A stretch of 64,000 bases of DNA. Origin: CAUYXS01 sp965248495. Its GTDB lineage: Bacteria; Chloroflexota; Dehalococcoidia; Lucifugimonadales; Australimonadaceae. Below the pieces are notes generated by a model. It searched no databases. It was not told where the DNA came from and was given only the letters and a program-made list of their open reading frames with translations. The translations under genes were made by a program, and so were the position numbers. Positions 16,764 through 25,391 of this stretch are shown in pieces. Positions within the stretch are counted from its first letter, which is position 1, and each line of letters starts with the position of its first letter. The stretch lies in NCBI GenBank assembly GCA_965248495.1, contig CBDFJL010000003.1:124001-188000 (forward strand), given 5' to 3'.

Positions 16764-16799
16764 GCATCCGGCGGTCCCGCGAGCGGGACCGCCGGATGC
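16764..16799 (-). terminator. Intercistronic hairpin between binding-protein and permease genes (1)
   Basis: Perfect inverted repeat: 16764-16780 pairs with 16783-16799 (17 bp, minimal loop). It sits just after the binding-protein stop and before the permease start on the minus strand. It could be a partial terminator or an mRNA-stabilising 3' structure that keeps binding-protein expression above permease expression. No long U-run follows. Confidence 0.75.
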
Positions 16800-16811
16800 G
16801 CGCATTAGAGG

Positions 16812-17915
16812 CTACTGTCCGATTACGAACTCGCGAACCGCGCCTGTCAGGCGTGCACGCTCACGCCAGTTCGCGTCGCTCTCGAGGATCAGCGTAACGT
16901 TGCGCTCCGCGACGATGTCGGTGATCGGGTTGTCGACGCCCGTACCTGCCGCCCGTCCGCGGTTGACCTCGTCGAAGTTGGCCTGCTGGCCCTCTGGGGT
17001 GTTCAGCCACCAGAAGAAGAGCTTGGCCGCGTTCGGGTGAGGGCCATCCTTCACCAGGCCGACGGCCAGCCTGGCCGTGCCCATGTCCTCGGTGAAGAAG
17101 AAGCCAACCGGGGCCCCCGAAGCCTGCCCGTTGAGCGTGTTGGGAACGGAGCTGTACATGGCGATGGGGAACTCGCCGCTCTCCACCAGCTGCAGGTAGG
17201 AGTTCGTCAGAGTGATGCCCTGGGTGTCGAAGATTTCCTTCGCCAGGGTCAGGGTCGCGGCCTCTCCCTGCGCCAGCGCCACGAAGGCGAAGCCCGCGGG
17301 GTACAGGAACGGGCTGGCCGTTATCTTCCCATTCCACTTGGGGTCGAGGAAGTCGGTCAGCTTCGTCGGCAGGTCGGCTTCGTCAAGGAGGTCCGTGTTG
17401 TACTCGTGGGCGTAGACGAAGTCCCAGACGATGCCCATGTGGCCCTCGGCCAAGATCAGGTCGTCCGGGTAGCCGAGCTCGTTCCAGTCGATCTCACCCG
17501 GGCCCACGATCAGGCCGCGGGAGATGACCGGCTCGGCGTCCCGTGCGGAACCGGCGAACATGTCGATGTCGATGCGGCCCGCCTGGCTCTGGGCGATCAG
17601 CTTGGCTGAGCGCTCCGTCGGCGAGGCGCCTTCCGTTGAGAATTCGATGCCGGGGAACCGGTCGGTGAAGCCCCGGGCGGCGATCCGCGCGTACGTGTCG
17701 TCACCGTCGAGGACGATGATCTCTCCACCTTCGGCGAGGGCGGCCGCGTAGAGAACGTCCTCAATGGCCTGGGTCGCTGTCGTCGGCGTCGCGGCGGGCG
17801 GCGCCTGCGTGGCGGTGGGCGTCGGGTCGTCGCCACCACAGGCGGCCAACACCAACGCCAGCACGACAGCAAGTACCGCCAGGGCACCAACTCGATACTG
17901 CATACGATTAATCAC
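16812..17915 (-). CDS. ABC transporter substrate-binding lipoprotein, iron(III)-type family (1)
   Basis: 367 aa. A lipoprotein signal with lipobox LVLAAC (Cys26) is followed by a Pro/Thr-rich linker and then a two-lobed type II binding protein. Family features are GGEIIVLDGDDTYARIAARG, RIDIDMFAGSARDAEP, a mid-domain hinge with ITASPFLYPAG, and the C-terminal AAKLFFWWLNTPEGQ typical of FbpA/FutA-like proteins. Substrate is unknown; such proteins also bind organic anions. GTG 17915 is chosen because GGAGG lies 7 nt upstream; ATG 17933 and ATG 17903 are possible. First gene of a binding protein-hairpin-permease operon. Confidence 0.88.
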   Translation of the reverse strand: MINRMQYRVGALAVLAVVLALVLAACGGDDPTPTATQAPPAATPTTATQAIEDVLYAAALAEGGEIIVLDGDDTYARIAARGFTDRFPGIEFSTEGASPTERSAKLIAQSQAGRIDIDMFAGSARDAEPVISRGLIVGPGEIDWNELGYPDDLILAEGHMGIVWDFVYAHEYNTDLLDEADLPTKLTDFLDPKWNGKITASPFLYPAGFAFVALAQGEAATLTLAKEIFDTQGITLTNSYLQLVESGEFPIAMYSSVPNTLNGQASGAPVGFFFTEDMGTARLAVGLVKDGPHPNAAKLFFWWLNTPEGQQANFDEVNRGRAAGTGVDNPITDIVAERNVTLILESDANWRERARLTGAVREFVIGQ

Positions 17916-17960
17916 GATCATTCCTCCGTTCATATTGATCTGGGCCCATTGGCGGTGACG

Positions 17961-19226
17961 TTAGGCTCGCCGCTCCAATTCCTCGACGGCCTCGGATGAT
18001 TCCATGCCGAGGGTCTGTTCCATACCGTGGGCGAAGGTCTCGCCCCCTTGCGATTCGCCGTTGCTCCCGTTGGCGGGCTGGAGCCCGCGGGCCTGCGTCA
18101 GAATCTTGCGCCACACGATGAGCTCCGCGTCGTTTGGGCTGAGCATCTCGGGCGTGTCCCAGCGCTGGTTCCTCATGGGGTGCATGTCCTGGTTCGAGAA
18201 ATGAACCAGCATGTGCCACTTGAACCAGAGGTAGTAGTGAGCCCAGATGTAGGCGCGGTGCAGAACGTTGGACGGCCGCGTCGAGTAGAAGTAGATGACG
18301 CGGCTGTTCTCAGCGTCCATGGACACGCAGACACGAGTGTAGGCGTGGGTGGAAGACGTAGTGCGGAACATGGCGGGCAGGTGGTGGGCCATCCCCCACT
18401 CAGGTGTCTTGTGGAACGGCCCCTGGTTGCGACTGCGCCGCACCGCGAACCGGAATATCCACGTCCACGAACGCCTCCAGCGCGATTGGGGCCACCTGCC
18501 CAGCCCGGGGTAGTACTCCCGCTCCGGCCGGGGCAGGTTCTCCGTGGGGGTTGCGCCGACGCCGTTCTTGACCAATACGGGGCGCCGGCCGCGCGGGCCG
18601 TAGTGGGTCATTCCACCCACGGCGGCGTTCCATGAGTTGCGGTGGACGTAGGGCACGTGGGAGTCCAGCGAGTTCTCCAGCGCGACGGCCCAGGTGATCG
18701 GCCAGTACTGGGTGAACATAAAGACCATGGACTCCGAGTCGGGCTCGAAGAACTCCTCCGGCACGTCCTCTTCGATGGGCACCGGCTCACCTTCGCCCAT
18801 CCAGACGAACACGATGCCCTTGAGGGTGCGCGTGGGGTAGTGGCGTGCGCGCGCTTTCCCGGGGATGAGCGAGTCCGGGCCTTCGGTCAGCACCGCCACA
18901 CACTCGCCAGTCCCGTCGTAGGTCCACGCGTGGTAGGGACACGTCACCGTGCCATCGAAGTGGACCTCGCCGTCGCCAAGGTTCCCGCCCCGATGGGGAC
19001 AGACGCTCCACAGCGCTGCGACCTCGCCGTCCCGTCCGCGGAAGAAGACGAGCTCCTGATCGAGCATCTTGACCTGGGCCATCTTGCGGCGGCCCACGCG
19101 CTTCGCCTGGATACCCGGGTACCAGTACTCCCTGAGTCCGGTCTTCGGGATCAGCCGGCGGCGGTCGCTGACCGTGCCGTTGGCGTGCGCCGAGTCTCGT
19201 TCTATCGATCTGGCTGGGCTTTCCAT
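17961..19226 (-). CDS. Rieske non-heme iron oxygenase, alpha-subunit type (2)
   Basis: 421 aa. The N-terminal segment LREYWYPGIQAKRVGRRK precedes a Rieske domain with CPHRGGN and CPYHAWTYD. The catalytic domain has ALENSLDSHVPYVHRN, in which D-x-H-x4-H gives the 2-His-1-carboxylate iron site. LTEGPDS and KGIVFVWMGEGEP are shared with the other paralogues. ATG 19226 has GGGAGAG upstream; the frame extends to 19259. It lies upstream of the ABC binding-protein gene on the same strand (45-bp gap), so import and oxygenation of one compound may be co-regulated (inference). Confidence 0.92.
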   Translation of the reverse strand: MESPARSIERDSAHANGTVSDRRRLIPKTGLREYWYPGIQAKRVGRRKMAQVKMLDQELVFFRGRDGEVAALWSVCPHRGGNLGDGEVHFDGTVTCPYHAWTYDGTGECVAVLTEGPDSLIPGKARARHYPTRTLKGIVFVWMGEGEPVPIEEDVPEEFFEPDSESMVFMFTQYWPITWAVALENSLDSHVPYVHRNSWNAAVGGMTHYGPRGRRPVLVKNGVGATPTENLPRPEREYYPGLGRWPQSRWRRSWTWIFRFAVRRSRNQGPFHKTPEWGMAHHLPAMFRTTSSTHAYTRVCVSMDAENSRVIYFYSTRPSNVLHRAYIWAHYYLWFKWHMLVHFSNQDMHPMRNQRWDTPEMLSPNDAELIVWRKILTQARGLQPANGSNGESQGGETFAHGMEQTLGMESSEAVEELERRA

Positions 19227-19392
19227 GGCTCTCTCCCTAAAGAAAGAAATCGCGCGCACGAGATGGACACGCCCAAGATGGCCACCATGTTCTAACTGAT
19301 TGCGGGCCCGAATTCAATCAACCCTCGGCTCACGATGCCGTGCATGCCATCGACAGATGCGGTCGTGGCCATGGCCCGGCCGACGGCTCAGA

Positions 19393-20640
19393 CTAACCCG
19401 CGGGCGCAGGTTGTGGGCTGCGCTCGACGCGACGAACCCCCAACCGCCCTGCGGTCACCATGGCGACCGTAGCGCTGACGACGCAGAGCCCGCTTGCTAT
19501 CCACAGCGCAACGCGGTAGTCGCCCTGCCAGTCGTGGAGGAAGCCGAACAGGGCAGGCGCCGCAAGCCCCAAGACTAAAAAGCCCTCGACGCTGCCTCGA
19601 ATCGCACCGAAGCCGCGCCGGCCGAAGGCTTCGCCCGTCGCCGCCCAGAGCAGCGGGTACACACCCTGCGTCCCGGCCATCAGGAGCGCCGCGGCACCGA
19701 CGGCGGCGATACTTTCGCCGAGGTTCAGGACCACGATGCCGACGCCGACAGCAACGATCATTCCCGCCGAGACCTTGAGACGGTTGAACCGGTCCCCCAA
19801 CCAGCCCGTGAACACGATGACGGGAACGCTGAGCAGCGCGAACGTGCCGAGCAACCCCGTGGCGGCGGCCTCGGAGATGCCCTTGTCGTCGAGGATGGGC
19901 ACGAAGTGGAAGCCGACAGCGCCCGCCGCACTGGAAAAGGTCATCATGGTCAGCGCGATGAGCCAGTAGGCCGGCGTGCGCATCGCCTCGCGGAGCGATG
20001 TGCCGGCCGAGGGCCCCTGCGGAGCGCCGGAGTGGGCCGCCGCGCGATCGCCGTCCGGCAACTCCCCCAACTCCTCAGGCGTGTCGCGGGTAACGATCAA
20101 CGCGGGCAGGCCGACCAGCAGCAGGGCCACGCCCGCCAGTACGCTGGCGACACGCCAGTCCCACCAGATGATCGCGAGCCCCAGGAGCGGAACGATGATC
20201 GCGCCGCCCACGCCGGCGCCGACCTGCAAGAGCGACATGGCCAGCGCTTTGCGGCGGTCGAACCAGTTGTTGATGATGACCGACGGCGCCTGGAACAGCA
20301 GCACGTGGAAGCCGAGGCTGACAAGGCCCACGTAGACCGCGAAGAGGACAACGACGTTGGTCGCCCCAGCAAGCGCTATGTAGCCGGTGCCCGACAGCAG
20401 CAGCGTGAACAGCAGCATCCGCCGGGCGCCGAGCCGATCGATGAGGCGGCCGCTGAGGGGCGAGCCCAGGTGCCGGACCAGGAGCCCAACGGCAAACAGC
20501 GTGGAGATGACCCCGCGGCTGATGCCCAGGTCGGCCTGGATCGGGATCACGAAGAGCGAGCTGCCGTAGAGGTTGATGCCGCCACCGACCCCACGGACGG
20601 TCATCATCGCCCCGAGCACCCGCCAGCCGTGGAACGTCAT
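19393..20640 (-). CDS. MFS transporter (monocarboxylate/OFA-like)
   Basis: 415 aa, 12 predicted helices. It starts MTFHGWRVLGAM and contains GRLIDRLGARRML between helices 2 and 3 and NNWFDRRKALAMS in helix 4-5 loops. This pattern belongs to the MCT/OFA carboxylate porters and resembles other carriers in this window. A Glu/Asp-rich central loop (TRDTPEELGELPDGD) is also typical. ATG 20640 has GAGG upstream; the frame is open to 20811 but would overlap the divergent methyltransferase gene. Likely imports an organic acid. Confidence 0.85.
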   Translation of the reverse strand: MTFHGWRVLGAMMTVRGVGGGINLYGSSLFVIPIQADLGISRGVISTLFAVGLLVRHLGSPLSGRLIDRLGARRMLLFTLLLSGTGYIALAGATNVVVLFAVYVGLVSLGFHVLLFQAPSVIINNWFDRRKALAMSLLQVGAGVGGAIIVPLLGLAIIWWDWRVASVLAGVALLLVGLPALIVTRDTPEELGELPDGDRAAAHSGAPQGPSAGTSLREAMRTPAYWLIALTMMTFSSAAGAVGFHFVPILDDKGISEAAATGLLGTFALLSVPVIVFTGWLGDRFNRLKVSAGMIVAVGVGIVVLNLGESIAAVGAAALLMAGTQGVYPLLWAATGEAFGRRGFGAIRGSVEGFLVLGLAAPALFGFLHDWQGDYRVALWIASGLCVVSATVAMVTAGRLGVRRVERSPQPAPAG

Positions 20641-20756
20641 CGCGGCCTCGCGTTCGGGCGCCGTCCAGCACCGGGCGGCACCGCCCATGCGGCGCCTCGC
20701 CCCGACACTGCCGGCGACGTCGAATTGCGCACGCCGTCGAGAATAGGGCGTGCGGC

Positions 20757-20769
20757 TTGACGGCGTCAA
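20757..20769. promoter_or_regulatory. Palindrome between divergent MFS and methyltransferase genes
   Basis: TTGACG-G-CGTCAA is a perfect palindrome with one central base, in the 156-bp divergent gap. It could be an operator half-site pair. It also contains a TTGACG hexamer, but no -10 at proper spacing is seen. Weak evidence. Confidence 0.3.
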
Positions 20770-20796
20770 AGCGGCGAGTCGGCTAGGATTCGGACG

Positions 20797-21432
20797 ATGG
20801 AGCCAACGCAAGCCTCATTCCCGCCGGAGCTCTTTCGTCGCCAGGACGAGTCACCGGACGCCGCGTTCTACGAGACCCCTCGCCTGGTGGTACACATCGA
20901 CGAGCCGGCCGTGGAGGCGGTGACGGCCTACCTCGGCGAGGCGCTCCCGGCCGGTGCCCTCGTGCTGGACCTCATGAGCAGCTGGCGGTCCCACCTGCCC
21001 GCCTCGGTCGCCCCCGGCCGGATCGTCGGGCTGGGCATGAACGACGTCGAGCTCGCCGAGAACCCACAGCTCGGCACACGCATCGTCCACGACCTGAACG
21101 CAGACCCCGTACTGCCGCTGGACTCGGGAGCGTTCGACGCGGCGGTCGTCACCGTCTCCATCCAATACGTCGTGCGGCCCATCGAGGTATTCAGCGAGGT
21201 GCGCCGAGTGCTCAGAGAGCACGGCACTTTTCACGTGATCTTCTCCAATCGCCTGTTCCCGACCAAGGCGGTGGCGGTCTGGCAGTCGCTCCCGGACCCC
21301 CGGCGGCGCGCCGAGCTGATCGCGGGCTACTTCGCGGCAGCGGGTGGGTGGGCGGAGCCGCAGTTCCTCGACCGGAGCCCCGGTCGCCAATCGGACCCCA
21401 TCTACGTCGTGCGGGCCACGAGGGCCTGCTAG
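20797..21432 (+). CDS. SAM-dependent methyltransferase-like protein
   Basis: 211 aa with a class I methyltransferase fold. It has LVLDLMSSWRSHLP in place of the usual glycine-rich motif I, then RIVGLGMNDVEL, LPLDSGAFDAAVVTVSIQYV (motif IV/V region) and EVFSEVRRVLREHGTFHVIFSN. The DLMSSW-SHLP form marks a distinct subgroup whose substrate is unknown. ATG 20797 lacks a strong ribosome binding site. Convergent with the VOC gene at 21449. Confidence 0.75.
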   Translation: MEPTQASFPPELFRRQDESPDAAFYETPRLVVHIDEPAVEAVTAYLGEALPAGALVLDLMSSWRSHLPASVAPGRIVGLGMNDVELAENPQLGTRIVHDLNADPVLPLDSGAFDAAVVTVSIQYVVRPIEVFSEVRRVLREHGTFHVIFSNRLFPTKAVAVWQSLPDPRRRAELIAGYFAAAGGWAEPQFLDRSPGRQSDPIYVVRATRAC

Positions 21433-21448
21433 AGGGCGACGCCGCTTC

Positions 21449-21823
21449 TCAGCCGTCGCCCTTGGACAGCTCGATGTGGTTTCCGCTCGGATCGTCGAGG
21501 TAGACGGAGTAGCCGGAGCCCGACCCGTGCATCCGGACCCCGGTCACCGTCTGCCCCAGGGCCTCGAGCTCGCGCTTGAGGTCATCGGGGTCGGCCGGGC
21601 CTTCGATCTCGAACGTGTGGTGCGGGACTCCATCTTGGGGGCCTAAAGACGCGTCGAACAATCCGAGCGACGTGCCGCCAAGCCTCAGCCGTGCAACGTC
21701 GACGCCCCTAATCTGGTGCGTCATCTGTACCTCGGCCCCGAGCACGTCCCTATAGAAGCCTATTGAGTCATCGAGGTCCCCCGCGTTGAGGTTCCAAGAG
21801 CGCAATCCGGTCGCTTTCACCAT
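21449..21823 (-). CDS. VOC-superfamily (glyoxalase/bleomycin-resistance) protein (1)
   Basis: 124 aa. One pair of beta-alpha-beta-beta-beta units with SWNLNAGDLDDSIGFYRDVLG, GVPHHTFEIEG and YSVYLDDPSGNHIELSKGDG. His in HHTF and Glu in HIEL are plausible metal ligands, so a dioxygenase, isomerase or lyase role is possible. ATG 21823 with GGGGGGTG upstream; the frame is open to 22009 but without sense. Its substrate cannot be read from the sequence. Confidence 0.85.
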   Translation of the reverse strand: MVKATGLRSWNLNAGDLDDSIGFYRDVLGAEVQMTHQIRGVDVARLRLGGTSLGLFDASLGPQDGVPHHTFEIEGPADPDDLKRELEALGQTVTGVRMHGSGSGYSVYLDDPSGNHIELSKGDG

Positions 21824-22034
21824 GGCACCCCCCTGATCGAGCGGCGTTTGTAACGCAGGCAATGGTAGCCGCGTTCGGTCGCCAGCGGGTGGTGCTGGGT
21901 GGGAGGGCGGGTCGCACGTCTGATCCCCGGATGGGATAAGCAGGAGGCGCGCACCGCGTAGTACGCTCACCCCCTGTCCTCGCCATCGAGCTGCTGAGAC
22001 CGGCGGCATGCGGGGTACGAACGAGGAGGCGGAC

Positions 22035-22469
22035 GTGAACAGGAGAGCGGATTTCCCCGCGCCGGAGTCGGGGCTGGTGATGGTGCACGAGCTCGCCGTG
22101 CGGGACTACGCACGGGCGCGCGCGTTCTATCAAAACGTGTTGGGTGGCGATGTGGTCTTCGAGCGCCCGCCATTCGGTGTCGTCAAGCTGGCGAACGGCT
22201 GGGTCGCCCTCAACGGAAATACCGGGCCGGCCGAGGACAGGCCGGGCGTGATGGTGACGCCACCGTCCGACCCAAGCGCGGCAAGCGGCTTCATGAACCT
22301 CCGTGTGGCCGACATCGCGGCCAGCTACGAGGAGTGGGGCGCGAAGGGCGCCGAGTTCCTGACCCCGCCCATGGACCGGGGCGGGGAGACCCGTTGCTAC
22401 ATGCGCGACCCCGACGGGTACCTGATCGAGGTCGGCCAGTCCACCGGCCTTCTGGCGCTGCTGCACTAG
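22035..22469 (+). CDS. VOC-superfamily protein (2)
   Basis: 144 aa. VMVHELAVRDYARARAFYQNVLGG begins the first module and GFMNLRVADIAASYEEWGAKG the second, ending MRDPDGYLIEVGQ with the usual C-terminal Glu ligand. GTG 22035 is chosen because GAGGAGG lies 6 nt upstream; the frame extends to 22008. Divergent from VOC 1 and convergent with the MFS gene at 22487 (17-bp gap). Enzymatic role unknown. Confidence 0.85.
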   Translation: MNRRADFPAPESGLVMVHELAVRDYARARAFYQNVLGGDVVFERPPFGVVKLANGWVALNGNTGPAEDRPGVMVTPPSDPSAASGFMNLRVADIAASYEEWGAKGAEFLTPPMDRGGETRCYMRDPDGYLIEVGQSTGLLALLH

Positions 22470-22486
22470 GCTGCCAGACCGCGGCG

Positions 22487-23800
22487 CTATCGGACCGGCT
22501 CGGCGCTCGGCACCCCGCCGCGCCTGGGTGGCACGGCAAAGGCAACCATGATGGCCGCCGCGAACCACGCCAGCCCGACGATCGAGAAGGCGAGCGTGTA
22601 GGTGCCCTGCGCGTCGTACAGCACCCCGATCATGAGAGGGCTCGCCGCTCCGAATAACGCCGTCACCGGCCGGATGAGACCGAAGATCGCTCCGATGTGG
22701 GCCCTGCCGAAGTAGCGGGCCAGCAGGATCGGTTGGAGGATAAAGAACGAACCGAGGGCCACTCCGTGCACGGCCGCGAACAGCAGCAGCTCGGGCAGCG
22801 TGTCCACGGTCAGCATGAACGCGATCGTCGCGCTCGTAACCAGCATCCCGATCGTCCAGAGGTTCCGTGGATGGAACCTGTCCGAGAGCGTGCCCCACCC
22901 GAAGCGCGCGAACATGGAGAAGATCGCGTAGAACGAGACAGAGAACGCCACGACGCTCGGCGCGAACCCCACGCTGGGGTGGGTGAAGAACCCGTGCCAG
23001 TTGGACTGGAAGCCCAGCAGTCCAAGTGACACCAGCGCCACCGCACCGGCAATGAACCAGAACGCCGGAGTCCTCAGCGCCTCCGCCCGAGTGAACGAGT
23101 GCTCACGGGTACTGGAACGGACGGCCTCGTCACCCGCCCCCTCGACGTCGGGAGCCGCATCGTCCGGCAGGAGTCCGATGTCCTCAGGCTGGGTCCGGAC
23201 CAAGAACGCGAGCGGGAACAAGATGGCCAGCGCCGCCAGCCCCAACACGGTCCAGGCCCATCGGAATCCAAGCTCCCCAACGATGGCCTGAATTACGGGC
23301 GGGAAGATCAGGCCCCCGGATGCCGTTCCGAACGCGGCGATGCCGAGCACGCGCCCGCGCCTTTTAATGAACCACTTGGGCAAGATAGTCTGACCGAAGG
23401 CCATGCCCGCGCCTGCCTGCGTCAGACCACCGACGACGCCGAACAGGAAATAGAACTGCAATCGCGCATCGATGATCCCCAGCCCCCAGAGGTCGTCATT
23501 GATGTAACGCAGGGCCAGCAGCGATAGCCCCATCGCGAGGGTGGATACCATCATGAGACGGCGAGGCCCATTCCGCGTGTCGAACAGTGGGCCGACCCAC
23601 GGGGCGATGACGGCACTCGTGAGCGAGCGGATGGTGAGCGCTAGGAGAAACTCGGCGCGGCTCCAACCGAACGCCTCAGTCATCGGCGGCAGCAGGACGC
23701 CGGCGCCCCAGAAGCCGATCCCCGGCGCGAAAGCGCCGGCGATGCTCGCGACTCCCACCATGACCCAGCCGTAGAAGAAGCGCGGCCTGCGCGTTTTCAC
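22487..23800 (-). CDS. MFS transporter (OFA-like, RPRFFYGWV subgroup)
   Basis: 437 aa with 12 helices. The N-terminus RRPRFFYGWVMVGVAS is nearly the same as in three other carriers here. It has WVGPLFDTRNGPRRLM after helix 2, ILPKWFIKRRGRVLG at helix 4-5, and the central loop VRTQPEDIGLLPDD. OFA/MCT relatives exchange or co-transport mono- and dicarboxylates. GTG start at 23800. Divergent from a paralogue at 23953; the intervening about 150 bp may hold shared control sites. Confidence 0.88.
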   Translation of the reverse strand: MKTRRPRFFYGWVMVGVASIAGAFAPGIGFWGAGVLLPPMTEAFGWSRAEFLLALTIRSLTSAVIAPWVGPLFDTRNGPRRLMMVSTLAMGLSLLALRYINDDLWGLGIIDARLQFYFLFGVVGGLTQAGAGMAFGQTILPKWFIKRRGRVLGIAAFGTASGGLIFPPVIQAIVGELGFRWAWTVLGLAALAILFPLAFLVRTQPEDIGLLPDDAAPDVEGAGDEAVRSSTREHSFTRAEALRTPAFWFIAGAVALVSLGLLGFQSNWHGFFTHPSVGFAPSVVAFSVSFYAIFSMFARFGWGTLSDRFHPRNLWTIGMLVTSATIAFMLTVDTLPELLLFAAVHGVALGSFFILQPILLARYFGRAHIGAIFGLIRPVTALFGAASPLMIGVLYDAQGTYTLAFSIVGLAWFAAAIMVAFAVPPRRGGVPSAEPVR

Positions 23801-23952
23801 GGCAGGATTGTATTCGAGAACACGCTTCGCTCTCGGTGACGGTGGGGGCGCGTCTGTCCCACGACACGGCGCCGCGCCCCGGAGCCGTTCGCGTATAGTC
23901 CCCTGGCCAGGTGCGCCGTCTCCCGACAGCCGGTCTTGGCCACGCGGCCCGA

Positions 23953-25302
23953 ATGGCTATACCCCACACGACGGCACCTCGAGGTGATGGCACGTCCGAC
24001 TCCGCTCCCGCTGACCGGCCCCGCCGCAGGCCCCGCTTCTTCTACGGCTGGGTCGTCGTCGGTGTCATCACAGTGTCCCGAATCGCCTCCACGACCCAGC
24101 AGAACCAGGTGCTCAGCGTCCTGGTCAAGCCGGTCACCACGGAGTTCGGTTGGTCTCGCTCCGCCTTCATCGCCGCATCGAGCATCGGCACGATCCTCGG
24201 CGGCCTGACCGCGCTGGTCGTCGGCCCGACCATCGATCGAGTGGGCGCGCGGTGGGTCATGTTCTCGGGGTTCCTGGTCATGGGCGGGCTGATGATGGCC
24301 ATGAGCTCGATCCACGCACTGTGGCAGTTCTACCTCGTCCTCATCAGCACGCGGCTCATCCTCCAGGGCGTGTTGAACCTTGCCAACAACGTCGTCGTCT
24401 CCAAATGGTTCTACCGCAAGCGCGGCCGGGCGTCCGCCATACCGGCGATCGGCCAGCGGGTCGGTGCCGGGGTGATGCCGTTCTACGCGCAGGCCATGGT
24501 GACCAGCTTCGGCTGGCGAAGCGCCATCCTCTCCCTGGGCGTCCTCGTGTGGACGCTGACCCTCGCGCCGGTCGCTGGTTGGCTGCGCCGCCGTCCCGAG
24601 GACATGGGGTTGCTGCCGGACGGCGACCTGCGCGTGGTCGCTCCGGAAGTCGAGGAGGGAACACCGAAGCCGGAGCCCGTTCGCGTCGAGAGCGAGGTGT
24701 CGTTCACGCTCGGCCAGGCGCTCCACACGCGGACGTTCTACATCCTGCTCGTGGTCGTGAGCCTCTCCACGTTCACCAACGCGGGGCTCAACTTCAACAT
24801 GTTCCCCTTACTCACCGACCGTGGGTTGTCCGACTTGCAAGGTGTGACCCTGGTGAGCATCTGGTCCTACGTCGGTATCCCGACCACGCTGCTGTGGGGG
24901 TTCCTGGCCGACCGGGTTCCGACGCGCTACCTGATGGCGGCGGTGCTCCTCGGCATGGGGCTGGGCGTCGCGACGCTTTCGCAGGTGCAGTCCTTTGGCG
25001 CCGGCGTGGTCTTTGCGCTCGTCCATGGATTCTTCTTCGCCGGCGCGCTGCTGCTCCAGAACCTGATCTTCGCCAACTACTTCGGGCGCGCCTCGTTCGG
25101 GATGATTCGCGGGTTCATCACTCCATTCCAGATGCTCAGCAATGCGTTCGGGCCGCTTGCCGCGACGCTGGTGTTCGACACGCAGGGCGACTACGACCTC
25201 ATCCTGCTCGTGTGGGCGGTCCTGCTCCCAGTGCTGGCCGTCGCGGTCCTTTTCGCCACGCCGGTGACGCGGCGCGAGCGCGCACAAATGCCCAGCGCAT
25301 AG
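23953..25302 (+). CDS. MFS transporter (OFA-like, RPRFFYGWV subgroup)
   Basis: 449 aa. RRRPRFFYGWVVVGVITVS starts the first helix. GPTIDRVGARWVM, VSKWFYRKRGRASAIPAIG and LRRRPEDMGLLPDGD are the family landmarks, and 12 helices are predicted. The start is uncertain (ATG 23953, or GTG 23911 at the beginning of the frame) because neither has a strong ribosome binding site. Likely imports an organic acid. It is followed by dienelactone hydrolase on the same strand, which has its own promoter. Confidence 0.87.
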   Translation: MAIPHTTAPRGDGTSDSAPADRPRRRPRFFYGWVVVGVITVSRIASTTQQNQVLSVLVKPVTTEFGWSRSAFIAASSIGTILGGLTALVVGPTIDRVGARWVMFSGFLVMGGLMMAMSSIHALWQFYLVLISTRLILQGVLNLANNVVVSKWFYRKRGRASAIPAIGQRVGAGVMPFYAQAMVTSFGWRSAILSLGVLVWTLTLAPVAGWLRRRPEDMGLLPDGDLRVVAPEVEEGTPKPEPVRVESEVSFTLGQALHTRTFYILLVVVSLSTFTNAGLNFNMFPLLTDRGLSDLQGVTLVSIWSYVGIPTTLLWGFLADRVPTRYLMAAVLLGMGLGVATLSQVQSFGAGVVFALVHGFFFAGALLLQNLIFANYFGRASFGMIRGFITPFQMLSNAFGPLAATLVFDTQGDYDLILLVWAVLLPVLAVAVLFATPVTRRERAQMPSA

Positions 25303-25334
25303 CCGGGCCGACTCGCACGCCCAGGCGCGCGAGT

Positions 25335-25363
25335 TTGACATGCGCGGCCAGAGGGACTAAGAC
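25335..25363 (+). promoter_or_regulatory. Promoter of the dienelactone hydrolase gene
   Basis: TTGACA at 25335-25340, a 17-bp spacer and TAAGAC at 25358-25363, with GGAGG at 25380-25384 and ATG at 25392. The -35 is perfect and the -10 is weak (3 of 6). Confidence 0.45.
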
Positions 25364-25391
25364 ACGCTCATACAGCAGTGGAGGAAATCAG

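Noticed and set aside
16743..16805. Upstream start for permease 1
   Set aside because: It would translate through a 17-bp perfect hairpin and give an unfamiliar N-terminus.
21768..22898. 376-codon minus-strand ORF
   Set aside because: Crosses two VOC genes and the end of an MFS gene with no motif of its own.
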